Part shown: one piece after another, positions 9,864 to 19,800 of the stretch
How positions within the stretch are numbered: the first letter of the stretch is position 1
Layout of the letters: each line of letters begins with the position of its first letter
Source of the DNA: Xenorhabdus indica
Lineage (GTDB): Bacteria; Pseudomonadota; Gammaproteobacteria; Enterobacterales; Enterobacteriaceae
Assembly (NCBI RefSeq): GCF_014467235.1
Contig: NZ_NKHP01000003.1
Span: 62,001-126,000 of the forward strand
Direction of reading: 5' to 3'
DNA: 64,000 bases
The notes under the pieces: generated by a model
The model's database searches: none
The model's input: the letters and a program-made list of their open reading frames with translations, nothing else
What the model was told of the DNA's origin: nothing
Translations under genes and position numbers: made by a program

Positions 9864-11211
9864 AGCCATCTTGCGTAAGGGGCTAAAACACCTGCGTGCT
9901 CCTTCAATACATTATGATTTTCTGCCAACCCATTTGGCATTGTCACAACGCCCACCTTCTCCGTTTGCTCGTTATACGGCGATTGTACTCAGTATTGGTG
10001 TACTGGCAGCTCTCCTGTGGGCATATCTGGGAAAATTAGATGTACAGGCAACAGCAACCGGGCGCCTGATCGTCTCTGGTCGTTCACAAATGATCCAGGC
10101 TTATGAACAGAGTCGTCTGATCGCGATCCATGTTACCAACGGGCAACATGTTGAAAAGGGAGCAGAACTACTGACATTAAATACACTCGGTGTGAATCAG
10201 GATATTGCACGTCTGCTTGAGCAGCGCGAATATTTTACTGAAGAGAAGATCCGTTATCAGGCATTGCTGGACAAACATGACCCTAAATCTTCGCCTCTTT
10301 TCCAGCAGCAGCCGATATCTGTACAGCAGAAAATCCTGGCACATTACGCTCATGAGAAGCAGGAATTCGACACTATTATTACCAATACCTATGCTGAAAT
10401 GGATGTCAATCTCTCTTCCCAAAAAGCCAAAGAGAGTGATATGAAGGCGCTGACTAATCTGCGCCAGAATATTAGTCAACGCTTACAAGCAAGAAAGACA
10501 CTGAGTCAGCAGCAAGTTATAAGCCGAATGGAATATCTGGAACAGGAAAAGGAATTACTGGAAACAGAACGGCTGCTCACTCAACAAAGATCAGAACTTA
10601 ATGTTCTGATGGCTCAATACAAGAGCTTTGAAGAGCGCCTGAAAAGTCTCAAAGCACAAAAAGAACGGGACTGGTTTGAAAAAAGAAAGCAGGCTGAAAT
10701 ACAACTGGCTGTACTGAAACAAGAGCTATCAAAAATGAAAGAGCGGGAAGAACTTTCTGTTGTACGTTCTCCTGTTACGGGTACTGTTCAGCAATTAAGT
10801 GTTCATACTTTTGGAGCAGTACTGCAACCCGCACAAAATCTTATGGTGATCGTTCCAGATGACCATGTACAACTCGCCGAAATCCAGATCCTGAATAAAG
10901 ATATCGGCTTTGCTCGTCCCGGTCAGTCGGTAACAGTGAAAGTCGATGCTTTCCCTTATACACGCTATGGCACTATTGAAGGAAAATTACTGAGTATCTC
11001 CCGTGACTCCACTATCGATGAACGATTGGGACTGGTTTTTCCGGCTCAAATCAGCCTTAAGCAAAACAATATTATGGTTGATAGTAAACCCGTCGAGCTT
11101 ACGGCAGGGATGTCGATTGTTGCAGACATCAAGACTGATCAACGGCGAGTGATTGATTACCTGCTCAGCCCGATTCAGGAATATCAGTCTGAAGCGCTGA
11201 GGGAAAAATAA
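9856..11211 (+). CDS. rtxD: MARTX type I secretion membrane-fusion protein RtxD (HlyD family)
   Basis: This 451-residue periplasmic adaptor is anchored by one N-terminal transmembrane helix (about residues 35-57, rich in A/I/L/V). After it come the biotinyl-lipoyl-like half-motif TATGRLIVSGRSQ, a long coiled-coil hairpin (about residues 115-295, rich in Glu/Gln/Lys/Leu) and a C-terminal beta domain containing VVRSPVTGTVQQL. HlyD-family proteins bridge the ABC pair to TolC and take part in substrate recognition. It overlaps rtxB by 8 bp and is followed by rtxE after 1 bp, making a tight operon. Length and architecture are normal for the family. Confidence 0.93.
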   Translation: MFKAILRKGLKHLRAPSIHYDFLPTHLALSQRPPSPFARYTAIVLSIGVLAALLWAYLGKLDVQATATGRLIVSGRSQMIQAYEQSRLIAIHVTNGQHVEKGAELLTLNTLGVNQDIARLLEQREYFTEEKIRYQALLDKHDPKSSPLFQQQPISVQQKILAHYAHEKQEFDTIITNTYAEMDVNLSSQKAKESDMKALTNLRQNISQRLQARKTLSQQQVISRMEYLEQEKELLETERLLTQQRSELNVLMAQYKSFEERLKSLKAQKERDWFEKRKQAEIQLAVLKQELSKMKEREELSVVRSPVTGTVQQLSVHTFGAVLQPAQNLMVIVPDDHVQLAEIQILNKDIGFARPGQSVTVKVDAFPYTRYGTIEGKLLSISRDSTIDERLGLVFPAQISLKQNNIMVDSKPVELTAGMSIVADIKTDQRRVIDYLLSPIQEYQSEALREK

Positions 11212-11212
11212 T

Positions 11213-13357
11213 ATGGCAGAGACTTTTTCCTTTACAAATAGTATTAATAAAAATAGCACTGATACGGAAAATCATGCCAATAATCGTGCACTGGAATGTG
11301 TCGCTTATCTGGGAAAACAATTCCACAAAGTTGCTGATGCCAGGCAATTGCACCATGCACTGGGGTTAGATTCGCTGCAACTGACAGACTGGCAACTACG
11401 GGAAGCGGCTGATGCTATCGGGCTACACAGTAAATTTGATTTGCTGACATCAGAGACGGCTGCAACTTTACCTCTGCCGACATTGGTTGAACTGGAACAG
11501 TGCTGGTGGGTATTGTTGGATGCCAACGCGGGTCAATTTACCGTTCTCAATCCTGTTACGGGAAAACAAAAAACTCAGGATTTGCATGACCAATATAAGA
11601 TCTTGCTTGTCGCTGAAAAAAATCTAACTAAAAAGCAGGTCAAATTTGGCTTAAGCTGGTTTTATCCCTCCATTTTCAGACAGAAAAAACAGTTACGGGA
11701 TATTTTCCTGCTGGCCATTGTGCTGCAACTTTTTGCATTGGCATCACCTCTGTTGTTTGAAAACATTATCGACAAGGTATTGGTGGGACGCAGCTTTTCC
11801 AGTCTGCATGTTCTCGGTCTGGCAATGCTGGCACTCGCCATTGCAGAACCCTTGTACGGTTTTTTACGCAACACTGTATTTGGGCATATGGCAAGCCAAA
11901 TCAACGCAGAACTCTCCGGCAGACTTTACCGCCATCTGGTGGGTTTACCCCTGCCCTATTTCAAACAGCGTCAAACAGGGCAAATCATCGCCCGTGTCAG
12001 AGAAATGGCGCAAATTCGCCAGTTTCTGACGGGTTCTACCCTGATGTTATTGCTCGATCTGATCTTTATCATCCTATTCCTTGGTGTCATGTTCCATTAC
12101 TCCAGCCTGCTGTCATGGATAGTGATCGGCTCTCTGATACTCTATTTCCTGCTCTGGATCACCGTAGGGCCAATCATCCGGCATAAAGTAGAAGCGGAAT
12201 ACGAAGCTGATGCCAATGCGACCAGTTTCTTAACGGAAGCCGTGACGGGTATTGAAACAATCAAAACTACAGCGACGGAAAAACGTTTTCTGCACCAATG
12301 GCAAAAAGTGTTGAGCCGACAGTTAATCCAGCGTTTTGCAGCCCAGAAAAGCGGGCTTGCCGCAGGACAGGGGATCACGTTGATCCAAAAAATTGTCGCA
12401 GCACTATTGCTATGGTGGGGAGTCAAAAGCGTACTTGCAGGAGAGCTATCTCCCGGCGAGCTGATTGCTTTCAATATGCTGGCCGGGCATGTCACACAAC
12501 CGATCCTGCGATTGGCACAAGTATGGCAGGATTTCCAACATACTCTGATCGCTCTAAGACGTGTCGGCGATATTCTTGATGAACCCATGGAGAACAGCAA
12601 ACAAGGATTAGCGTCTTCTCCTGAGCTGGCAGGTCAGATTGAATTCAAAAATATCCGTTTTCGTTACCATGAAGATACACCCGAAGTATTGGTAAATCTG
12701 TCACTGTCGATCAAGGCAGGAGAATTTATCGGTATCACAGGGCCATCCGGCTCAGGCAAAAGCACCCTGACCCGATTGCTGCAACGTTTGTATATACCAC
12801 AACATGGCCAGGTTTTAGTGGATGGCATGGATTTGGCCATTGCCGATCCGGTATCGCTGCGACGCAATATGAGCGTGGTATTACAAGAAAGCATTCTGTT
12901 TTCTGGTAGCATTGCCGACAATATCCGTCTGTGTAAACCCAATGCCAGTGATGAAGAACTCTATCAAGCAGCAACTCTGGCTGGGGCTATCAATTTTATC
13001 AATCAATTTCCCCATAAATTCACCCATCCGGTCGGTGAAAAAGGCAGCAATCTGTCTGGTGGCCAACGGCAACGTATCGCTTTGGCAAGAGCATTACTGA
13101 ATGAACCCAAGATCCTGATCCTGGATGAAGCAACCTCCGCACTGGATTATGAATCCGAAGCTGCCATTATGAGCAATATGCCTGAGATCCGCCGGGATCG
13201 GACAATTATCAGCATTGCTCACCGACTGAACACCATTCGCCACGCAGATAAAATCTTCGTTTTAGATCAAGGGCAAATAATCGAATCAGGCTCACATGAT
13301 GATCTGTTACAACAAAATGGGCTCTATGCACAACTTTGGAATCAGCAAACTAGCTGA
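11213..13357 (+). CDS. rtxE: MARTX type I secretion ATPase/permease RtxE
   Basis: This 714-residue ABC exporter subunit is paralogous to RtxB. A C39-like N-terminal domain without an obvious catalytic Cys-His set spans about residues 20-140. It is followed by transmembrane helices (about 160-430) and an ATPase domain with Walker [10 protein letters not shown] near 510, signature LSGGQRQR near 614 and ILILDEATSALD. In MARTX loci RtxB and RtxE are thought to act as a heterodimer, unlike the homodimeric HlyB. It starts one base after the rtxD stop codon and ends the secretion operon. No hairpin with a U-run is obvious in the 95 bp before the next gene. Confidence 0.93.
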   Translation: MAETFSFTNSINKNSTDTENHANNRALECVAYLGKQFHKVADARQLHHALGLDSLQLTDWQLREAADAIGLHSKFDLLTSETAATLPLPTLVELEQCWWVLLDANAGQFTVLNPVTGKQKTQDLHDQYKILLVAEKNLTKKQVKFGLSWFYPSIFRQKKQLRDIFLLAIVLQLFALASPLLFENIIDKVLVGRSFSSLHVLGLAMLALAIAEPLYGFLRNTVFGHMASQINAELSGRLYRHLVGLPLPYFKQRQTGQIIARVREMAQIRQFLTGSTLMLLLDLIFIILFLGVMFHYSSLLSWIVIGSLILYFLLWITVGPIIRHKVEAEYEADANATSFLTEAVTGIETIKTTATEKRFLHQWQKVLSRQLIQRFAAQKSGLAAGQGITLIQKIVAALLLWWGVKSVLAGELSPGELIAFNMLAGHVTQPILRLAQVWQDFQHTLIALRRVGDILDEPMENSKQGLASSPELAGQIEFKNIRFRYHEDTPEVLVNLSLSIKAGEFIGITGPSGSGKSTLTRLLQRLYIPQHGQVLVDGMDLAIADPVSLRRNMSVVLQESILFSGSIADNIRLCKPNASDEELYQAATLAGAINFINQFPHKFTHPVGEKGSNLSGGQRQRIALARALLNEPKILILDEATSALDYESEAAIMSNMPEIRRDRTIISIAHRLNTIRHADKIFVLDQGQIIESGSHDDLLQQNGLYAQLWNQQTS

Positions 13358-13452
13358 CTATCATTCTGAAAAATTCATTGAAGGCGGGAGGCTTGTTTCA
13401 TCTTAATAACGAAATTAACCCAACATTGTAAGATGTTCTTAAGGAAGAGAAT

Positions 13453-14424
13453 ATGGCTATGAAACAATTCTCTATCACAGCTCTGGTATTTTCACATACT
13501 TCAGTCACATCGGTTGCTATGCCGATTGAAATACTGACTATTGCCGCTAATGCTATTGGCGGCCCTATTCCTGATGTTCGTATTATTTATCCTACTCAGA
13601 AGGGAATGGATGAACCCCATGGTCTGTTGATTGGCTCTGCCTCAACGTTTCAGGGCAGCCTTTATCATGATACACAACCCGACCTTATTCTGATCGGCTC
13701 ACTGGGTTTTCCTGAATGGCAACCACACCACTGTTCACAGGAAATAATCGACTGGCTGAAAGCCATGGGTGAAAAGCATATTCCTGTTGTTTCCATTTGT
13801 TCCGGCACTTTCATGCAGGCCAGCGCAGGCTTACTAAAAACAAGTGCAACTATTCACCCTCATTTCGCTGCTGAATTCAAAGAGCTATTTCCCCATATTC
13901 CTCTGTATACCAACAAAAAAATCACTTGCGACAATAATCGGTTCTGCATTTCCAGTGCTTATGAAGATGCCCGTTGCATGATGAATATTGTGGAGCTGAT
14001 TTATGGACAATACGCCAGAGAACGTTGTGCACATTTCCTGTTTGGAGAAAGTGAAAACCAGGATTCAGTCAGTTTTGTCCCTTATCGTCAACATTCAGAT
14101 CCACTCATTCACAAGCTGCAAGATTGGATGCATTCTTCCCCCTCTGAAATTTTATCGGTTGCTGATTTGGCAAATAAAATTCATCTTTGTGAACGGCAAA
14201 TGAAACGCAGATTCAAAGTTGCCACAGGACAAACACCGATCCAATATATCCAACAGATACGTCTGTCACAGGCCAAACACTGGCTAGAAAAATCGCAAAA
14301 AACCATTGAAGAAATCAGTCATGAAGTGGGTTATGAAGATACCCGTTATTTCAGAGAGTTATTTAAACGCTGTAATGGCCTGACACCAAAAGAGTATCGA
14401 CAAAAATATCACCATAATGGCTGA
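13453..14424 (+). CDS. GlxA-family transcriptional regulator (DJ-1/PfpI-like domain + AraC HTH)
   Basis: This 323-residue protein has an N-terminal DJ-1/PfpI-like domain (about residues 1-190) with the nucleophile-elbow-like sequence VVSICSGTF. The C-terminus carries two AraC-type helix-turn-helix motifs (about 225-320, ending LTPKEYRQKYHH). GlxA-type regulators sense small molecules through the first domain, but the ligand cannot be read from sequence. The start is well supported by AAGGAAGAG just before the ATG. It lies 95 bp downstream of rtxE in the same direction, so it could be read from the rtx operon or control it; that link is inference from position alone. Confidence 0.85.
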   Translation: MAMKQFSITALVFSHTSVTSVAMPIEILTIAANAIGGPIPDVRIIYPTQKGMDEPHGLLIGSASTFQGSLYHDTQPDLILIGSLGFPEWQPHHCSQEIIDWLKAMGEKHIPVVSICSGTFMQASAGLLKTSATIHPHFAAEFKELFPHIPLYTNKKITCDNNRFCISSAYEDARCMMNIVELIYGQYARERCAHFLFGESENQDSVSFVPYRQHSDPLIHKLQDWMHSSPSEILSVADLANKIHLCERQMKRRFKVATGQTPIQYIQQIRLSQAKHWLEKSQKTIEEISHEVGYEDTRYFRELFKRCNGLTPKEYRQKYHHNG

Positions 14425-14434
14425 TTTGGTCATG

Positions 14435-14525
14435 TATTTAATCCGTTGATGCATGTCAAATACAGTAATTACGTTCAATGAATGTACCAATGCTCTTATC
14501 GTGCAATTCGGGGGATTTAGAATAA
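14435..14525. repeat. Direct repeat copy 1 flanking the orphan ORF
   Basis: This ~91-bp stretch recurs at 15261-15352 in the same orientation, with roughly 85-90% identity by eye. The longest shared block is CGGGGGATTTAGAATAA and the bases just before it. Read on the minus strand, both copies keep an open frame containing YSKSPELHDK...IGTFI and ending at a stop codon, with mostly conservative differences. This suggests duplicated 3' ends of a former gene. Confidence 0.7.
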
Positions 14526-14742
14526 CCCAGTGTCTTACGATTGAGTCACCAAACTAATATCAAAATCAAGGATGCCTTCCAAAACACCGCAAAGAAAGTC
14601 ATGTAAAAACAAAATATTGGATACATGTTTTGAAAGATTTAATTATTAAGATTCTGTATATGAACCATAATATATAATCGGCTTGAGAGTTTGTTAATTA
14701 ATCTAATTCAGACATAATTTACCATTACAATGGAGTCAATTT
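14526..14742. other. Intergenic stretch upstream of the orphan ORF
   Basis: Together with repeat copy 1, this makes a 318-bp gap between the GlxA-type regulator and the orphan gene. It is AT-rich and probably carries the orphan's promoter; a TATAAT hexamer lies near 14672. I see no other gene here. Confidence 0.4.
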
Positions 14743-15210
14743 ATGAAAAAAATTAAAGAAATTCATGCTAATTCTTTTGAGGGAGAAGCTAAAGTTATAC
14801 TGAAATTTGTCTATACCGTATTACAGAATGGTGCTTTAGCACCTCAATATGACGCTGAATGCTTTAAAAAACTATCAAGTTCTGGATCAAAATACGTTGG
14901 TTTAAACGTGAACAATAGGTATAACATAAATACAAAGACTGGAATAATGTCTGCCAGCTCGGAGTTTATTCCTCCAGGCCATTCCAGACCTTTAGTCGTG
15001 ACTCTATCGCCTGCAGGGATAAGTAATACATATGAATTTATTGGTAGCATGGAGCCAGACATTAATATATTTTTTAGTCTTGATAAAGATTTAAAAAATC
15101 CAGTTAGTACATTTTTGATACCAAACAAAGGGAAGGAATATAATTGCGTCATTTCGAGTTTAAATAAATATCACAATATAACAAGGAGATGGTTGTATAG
15201 AAGCGCGTGA
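14743..15210 (+). CDS. Orphan hypothetical protein, 155 residues
   Basis: I do not recognise this protein. It begins MKKIKEIHANSFEGEAKVIL after a plausible ribosome-binding site (TGGAG, 7 bp upstream of the ATG). There is no signal peptide or transmembrane helix. Alternating hydrophobic/polar stretches such as PLVVTLSPAG and INIFFSLDKD suggest a mostly beta-strand fold. The C-terminus is basic (ITRRWLYRSA). The gene is AT-rich compared with the housekeeping genes and sits alone between two copies of a degenerate repeat, next to an IS1 remnant. That context fits horizontally acquired or rearranged DNA. It is probably a real gene, given its ribosome-binding site and length, but its role is unknown. 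Confidence 0.6.
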   Translation: MKKIKEIHANSFEGEAKVILKFVYTVLQNGALAPQYDAECFKKLSSSGSKYVGLNVNNRYNINTKTGIMSASSEFIPPGHSRPLVVTLSPAGISNTYEFIGSMEPDINIFFSLDKDLKNPVSTFLIPNKGKEYNCVISSLNKYHNITRRWLYRSA

Positions 15211-15260
15211 ATATCACATATTGTCTGCGACAGAGCTGGAGAACATAAAAAACGGTTATA

Positions 15261-15352
15261 TATTTAATTATGTTGATGTATGTCAAACATAGCAATTACG
15301 ATCAATGAATGTACCAATGATCTTATCGTGCAGTTCGGGGGATTTAGAATAA
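15261..15352. repeat. Direct repeat copy 2 flanking the orphan ORF
   Basis: This is the second copy of the repeat at 14435-14525, in the same orientation, about 50 bp after the orphan ORF stop. Its minus-strand frame also keeps YSKSPELHDK followed by a stop codon about 12 residues later. The similarity ends abruptly near GAATAA in both copies. Confidence 0.7.
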
Positions 15353-15404
15353 TCAGGTCATGCTCCCGATGATTAGATATTGTGATAAACTCCCTGCTTT
15401 TTAT

Positions 15405-15620
15405 TGTGGGTGAGAGCAAAACCTTCCAACTAAACGCTACCTATCAAGCCTGTCATCCCGGTATGAAAAGCGAGTTATTGATATGGCAATAAATAACTCC
15501 AGCATCAGGGACACAGCCTGGGTTCTAAAAGTCGGCATTAACACAGTCATTCGCACCTTAAAAAGCTCACGCCAAGAAATGAGACCCATTTGCCCTGATC
15601 TGGGGATAGATTCTGGGTAA
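15405..15620 (+). mobile_element. Decayed IS1-family insA remnant
   Basis: Translation on the plus strand gives SKTFQLNATYQACHPGMKS (15415-15471). After a one-base frame change near 15474 it continues VIDMAINNSSIRDTAWVLKV and INTVIRTLKSSRQ. This is the arrangement of IS1 InsA (KTWQLQFTYTASQPG...IDMAMN...GLNTI.RHLKNS). The zinc-finger N-terminus, insB and terminal inverted repeats are not recognisable, so it is a dead fragment. It lies between repeat copy 2 and the RND efflux promoter. Confidence 0.7.
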
Positions 15621-15665
15621 AATATAGTTAACACAAAGCATGATGAAAACAGGTTGCACGCAAAT

Positions 15666-15689
15666 TTTAGATAGACTAATCTATCTAAA
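15666..15689. promoter_or_regulatory. Palindromic operator candidate upstream of the RND efflux operon
   Basis: Ten-base arms TTTAGATAGA and TCTATCTAAA are perfect reverse complements around a 4-base spacer CTAA. The site ends 51 bp before the adaptor gene start and overlaps a candidate promoter (TTGCAC at 15654, 17-bp spacing, TAATCT at 15677). Size and symmetry suit a TetR-family dimer, and such a gene closes this operon (20007-20597). Binding is inferred. Confidence 0.65.
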
Positions 15690-15740
15690 GTATAGGCGCT
15701 AATTTAGGCGATCATCTTCAGTCATTAGTAAGGACGATAA

Positions 15741-16844
15741 ATGGCAAGAAATTTGTTATCTCTTCTTGGCTTTTGTTTTTCTGTGCTCGTTTTCACAAAT
15801 GCCCAAGCATCCCAAGAACAGATGCGTGTCTCAGCAACAACGATGCAGGCAGTTCCCTTTACTCCTTCAATTAATATATTAGGATCTATTGTAGCAAGAA
15901 ATGAAATTATCATAAGCCCGTCACTGACTCAGCATATCATTACTGATGTCCTGGTCGAAGAAGGCGATCACGTCAAACAAGGTGATGTTCTGGCTACACT
16001 GGAAACGCCCATTCAGGATGAGAAAGTCAAACAGGCCAGAGCGAATCTGGAACATGCTTTGGCTCTGATAAAACAGAATGAAGCCATGAACGATCGGGCA
16101 CAATCCGACCTGAAACGGGCAAAACCGCTGATCAAAACCGGCGTAATTACTGCCAGTGAGTTTGAAAAATATAAAATGGAGGCTAATTCGGCATTAGCAG
16201 CCTTAAATGCGGCAAAAGCCGAATACCGGCAATTACAGGCACAATTACAAGAAGAAAAAAGCCAGCGTGCCAAAACAACTATTCTGGCTCCCAAAGCAGG
16301 AATTATCAGTGAGCGTGTTGCCACAGTTGGTATGACCACTGATGGTAATTACCTGTTTAAGCTTATCGACAATAACCAATACGAATTTTCGGCTGAAGCC
16401 TATATTTCTGACTTAAAACAGATCCAGGTGGGCTCACTTGCAACCATTTCTCTTACTGAAGGGGATAAAATAACGGGTAAGGTGAGATATGTATCACCAA
16501 AGATTAATCCTATTACTCAAATAGGGCTCATCAGGATCACGCTTGATAACGTTCCCACAAATATCAAACTAGGCGATTTCGGTTATGCTCTCTTTCAGCT
16601 TAAACCAGAAAATATTAATGCCATTCCTTATAGTGCAGTGAGTATCACTGATGGAAACAAAGCAGACGTCTATGTTGTGGATAAAAACAATGCGGTGGAG
16701 AAAAAGCAGGTCAATATAGGGCGTATTTTTGATAAATGGGTTGAAATAAAGTCTGGGTTATCAGCAAACGATAAAGTTGTAGTCTCTGCATCTCCATTCC
16801 TACAAGATATGGATACTGTTTCCATTAAATCACAGGGAAAATAA
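15741..16844 (+). CDS. RND efflux periplasmic adaptor (membrane-fusion protein)
   Basis: This 367-residue protein has a cleavable-looking N-terminal hydrophobic segment (about residues 5-23, ending NAQAS). A lipoyl-like domain with VLVEEGDHVKQGDVLATLET comes next, then a coiled-coil hairpin (about 90-175), the second lipoyl half (ILAPKAGIISERVATVGM) and beta-barrel/membrane-proximal domains. No lipobox Cys is present. Adaptors of this kind link an inner-membrane RND pump to a TolC-type channel. AAGGAC precedes the ATG at good spacing. It is separated by 1 bp from the pump gene, with a palindromic operator upstream. Substrate cannot be deduced. Confidence 0.9.
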   Translation: MARNLLSLLGFCFSVLVFTNAQASQEQMRVSATTMQAVPFTPSINILGSIVARNEIIISPSLTQHIITDVLVEEGDHVKQGDVLATLETPIQDEKVKQARANLEHALALIKQNEAMNDRAQSDLKRAKPLIKTGVITASEFEKYKMEANSALAALNAAKAEYRQLQAQLQEEKSQRAKTTILAPKAGIISERVATVGMTTDGNYLFKLIDNNQYEFSAEAYISDLKQIQVGSLATISLTEGDKITGKVRYVSPKINPITQIGLIRITLDNVPTNIKLGDFGYALFQLKPENINAIPYSAVSITDGNKADVYVVDKNNAVEKKQVNIGRIFDKWVEIKSGLSANDKVVVSASPFLQDMDTVSIKSQGK

Positions 16845-16845
16845 G

Positions 16846-19800
16846 ATGAAGTTTCAATTATCAGAATGGGCTATCAGAAAGCCAATTCCCACTATTGTTA
16901 TTTTCTTGGCTCTCACTATCGCCGGGTTATTTTCCTTTTCTGAGTTACCCATTAATGCCAACCCTGTGATTAATTTTCCGGTTGTGACTGTAACTACTTC
17001 ACAAAGTGGTGCTTCACCTTCTGAATTAGAAAATGCAGTGACTCAACCTATCGAACGGGCAGTTTCTGGCTTACCGGGAATTCGGCATATTAACTCAACC
17101 ATTACTGATGGTGTCTCTATAACGGTTATTGAATTTAATTTGAAGGTTGATCCTAATGTCGCCGTTAATGATATTCGTGAGCAAATTACCCAAATTCGGG
17201 CAGAATTACCTCAAAATATAGATGAGCCTTTAATAAACCGTATTGATGTAGAAGGCGGAGCTATTCTGAATTATGCCGTTCAGTCAAAGAGTAAAAATTT
17301 AACCGAATTATCCTGGTTTGTTGATGACAAATTAAGTAAGCATCTATTAACTGTACCAGGGGTACAAAAAATAAGCCGTTCGGGTGGGACAAACAGAGAA
17401 ATACTGGTTGAACCCGACCCGGTAAAACTGGCTGCGTTAAAGATCAGTGTTGCAGATATTAACCGGTTATTGCTCCAGAGTAATGCCAATATTCCTGGCG
17501 GGAGAATGGTTATAGCAGAGCAAGGTCATTCTATCCGTATCTTAGGAGCCAAAAATCAATTAGATTATCTGCGTAAATTAAAGTTTCCTTTAGAGAATAA
17601 TAACTGGGTCACTTTGGGCGATATTGCCACGATTAAAGACTCCCATTCAGAAACAACGTCTATTTCCCGTCTGAACGGTAAACCTGTTATTGGTTTTGCC
17701 GTATTCCGCACTAAAGGTTCAAGTGATACCGTGGTAGAAAAAGGAGTCACAAAAGCATTAGAGAGAATTAAAAACGAGAATCCTGATGTTAACATTAAAC
17801 TTGTTTCATCAAATGTGAAATACACAGTGGCCAGTTATAACGCCACTATGCAGACATTAATCGAAGGTGCAATATTAACAGTCATTGTGGTGTTTTTCTT
17901 CCTGAAAAGTTGGCGTGCTACTTTAATTGCAGCAATTGCGTTGCCATTATCTATTTTACCCACATTTGTTATTCTGCATTTATTTGGTTACACATTAAAT
18001 AGCATCACATTATTAGCATTAACGCTGGTAATCGGTATTTTAGTTGATGATGCGATAGTCGAAATAGAGAACATAGAAAAATATATTGAAAGAGGAGAAA
18101 GGCCTTATATTGCAGCGATCAAGGCATCCAATGCCATTGGGTTCGCAATCATCGCGATTACTATTACGATTGTCGCTGTTTTCCTGCCGGTCAGCTTTGT
18201 TGGCGGTTTCGTAGGTAAATATTTTGTCCCCTTCGGCATTACCGTATCTGCGGCAGTTTTATCATCCTTACTGGTTGCCAGAATGGTAACTCCTCTGATG
18301 TCCGCTTATCTGTTATTACCGAAAAAGGCATCAACGAAAAAAGCATTGTCTGAACAAAACAGTGAAACAGGTAAAGCCGAAACACCGAAATGGATCAAGA
18401 AATATGTTGCCATTCTGGATAAGACACTAAAATCTCGCAAAACAGCCTTAGCATTAGCTGTCGTTTTTCTGTTTGGTTCACTCAGTCTGCTTGAGCTATT
18501 ACCCTCTGGCTTTTTACCTAAATCCGATATCAGTATCGCTAGAATAGATATTGAAGCCCCACCCGGAACACAGGTGGCGCAAAGCGATAAACTTTTACAG
18601 CAGATTATTAAACAGTTTAAAGCCCGTCCAGAAATTGTAGATATTTTCTCTATTGCAGGTGTTGAAGGAACAGCCGGCGATATTAATCAAAGCAAAAGCA
18701 CTATTATCGTCAATTTAGTGCCCATCAATGATCGCAAATTGTCACAAAAAGAGTTTGAACAGTCACTGACGCCTATCTTAGATGCAACGCCGGATATTCG
18801 CTATACCTTTGGCAGTAGTGATGGAAATCGGGATGTTTCGATTGTTTTAGCCAGTGATTATCCAGAAATTCTGGCTCAGACAACAAGACAGTTGCGTCAG
18901 GAAATGATGCAGTTGAATGGATTAAAGAATATTCAAATTTTGCAACCATTACCCAAACGGGAAATTATCATCACCCCGAATATTGCTGAGGCTGCCAGAG
19001 CGGGAGTAACAACAGATGCTATTGGTGCAGTGATTAAGACCGCAACCATCGGTGAAATCAACGCCAATGTCTCTAAATTTAATTTACCAGACAGACAGGT
19101 TCCGATCCGTGTCTTATTATCCAAAGAGGACAGGGATAATCTGAATGTGCTAAGTAATATGTACGTTAACAGCACATCTGGGGTTAATGTCCCGATAAAA
19201 TCGGTCGCTGATATCTCCTTTGGTTCAGGGCCTGACACTATAGAACGCATTTCCAGACAGCGTAAAGCTGTGATTGAGGCTGATCTGAATGGTATCGCAA
19301 TTGGCACTGCACTAGAGCAGATCAATCAATTACCAACATTGAAAAAATTGCCACCAGAAGTTAAAAGAATCCAATATGGTGATATTGAATACATGAATGA
19401 GATGTTTGAACGTTTCTCTACCACCATGATGCTTAGTATCCTGATGGTATTGGCTATTCTGATGATTCTGTTCAAAGATTTCTTACAACCCATGACGATT
19501 CTGATTGCCCTGCCATTTGCTATCGGTGGTGCCATTATCGCTTTACTTATCTATAATGCCACGATTGATATGCCCGTTATTATCGGCATATTAATGCTAA
19601 TGGGAATTGTCACCAAAAACTCAATCTTACTGGTTGAGTTTATTCTCGAAAAATCCCGCTCTGGTATGTCACGAACTGACGCCATTATTCAGGCAGGAAG
19701 AGAGCGTGTCAGGCCAATTATCATGACAACAATTGCCATGATTGCCGGGATGATCCCTCTGGTAGTCACCAGCGGCGCAGATACCAGTTTCCGTGCGCCG

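Noticed and set aside
14743-15210. Orphan ORF as a PirA/PixA-type insecticidal or inclusion-body protein
   Set aside because: The context is suggestive for an insect-associated bacterium, but I could not match any recognisable motif of those families.
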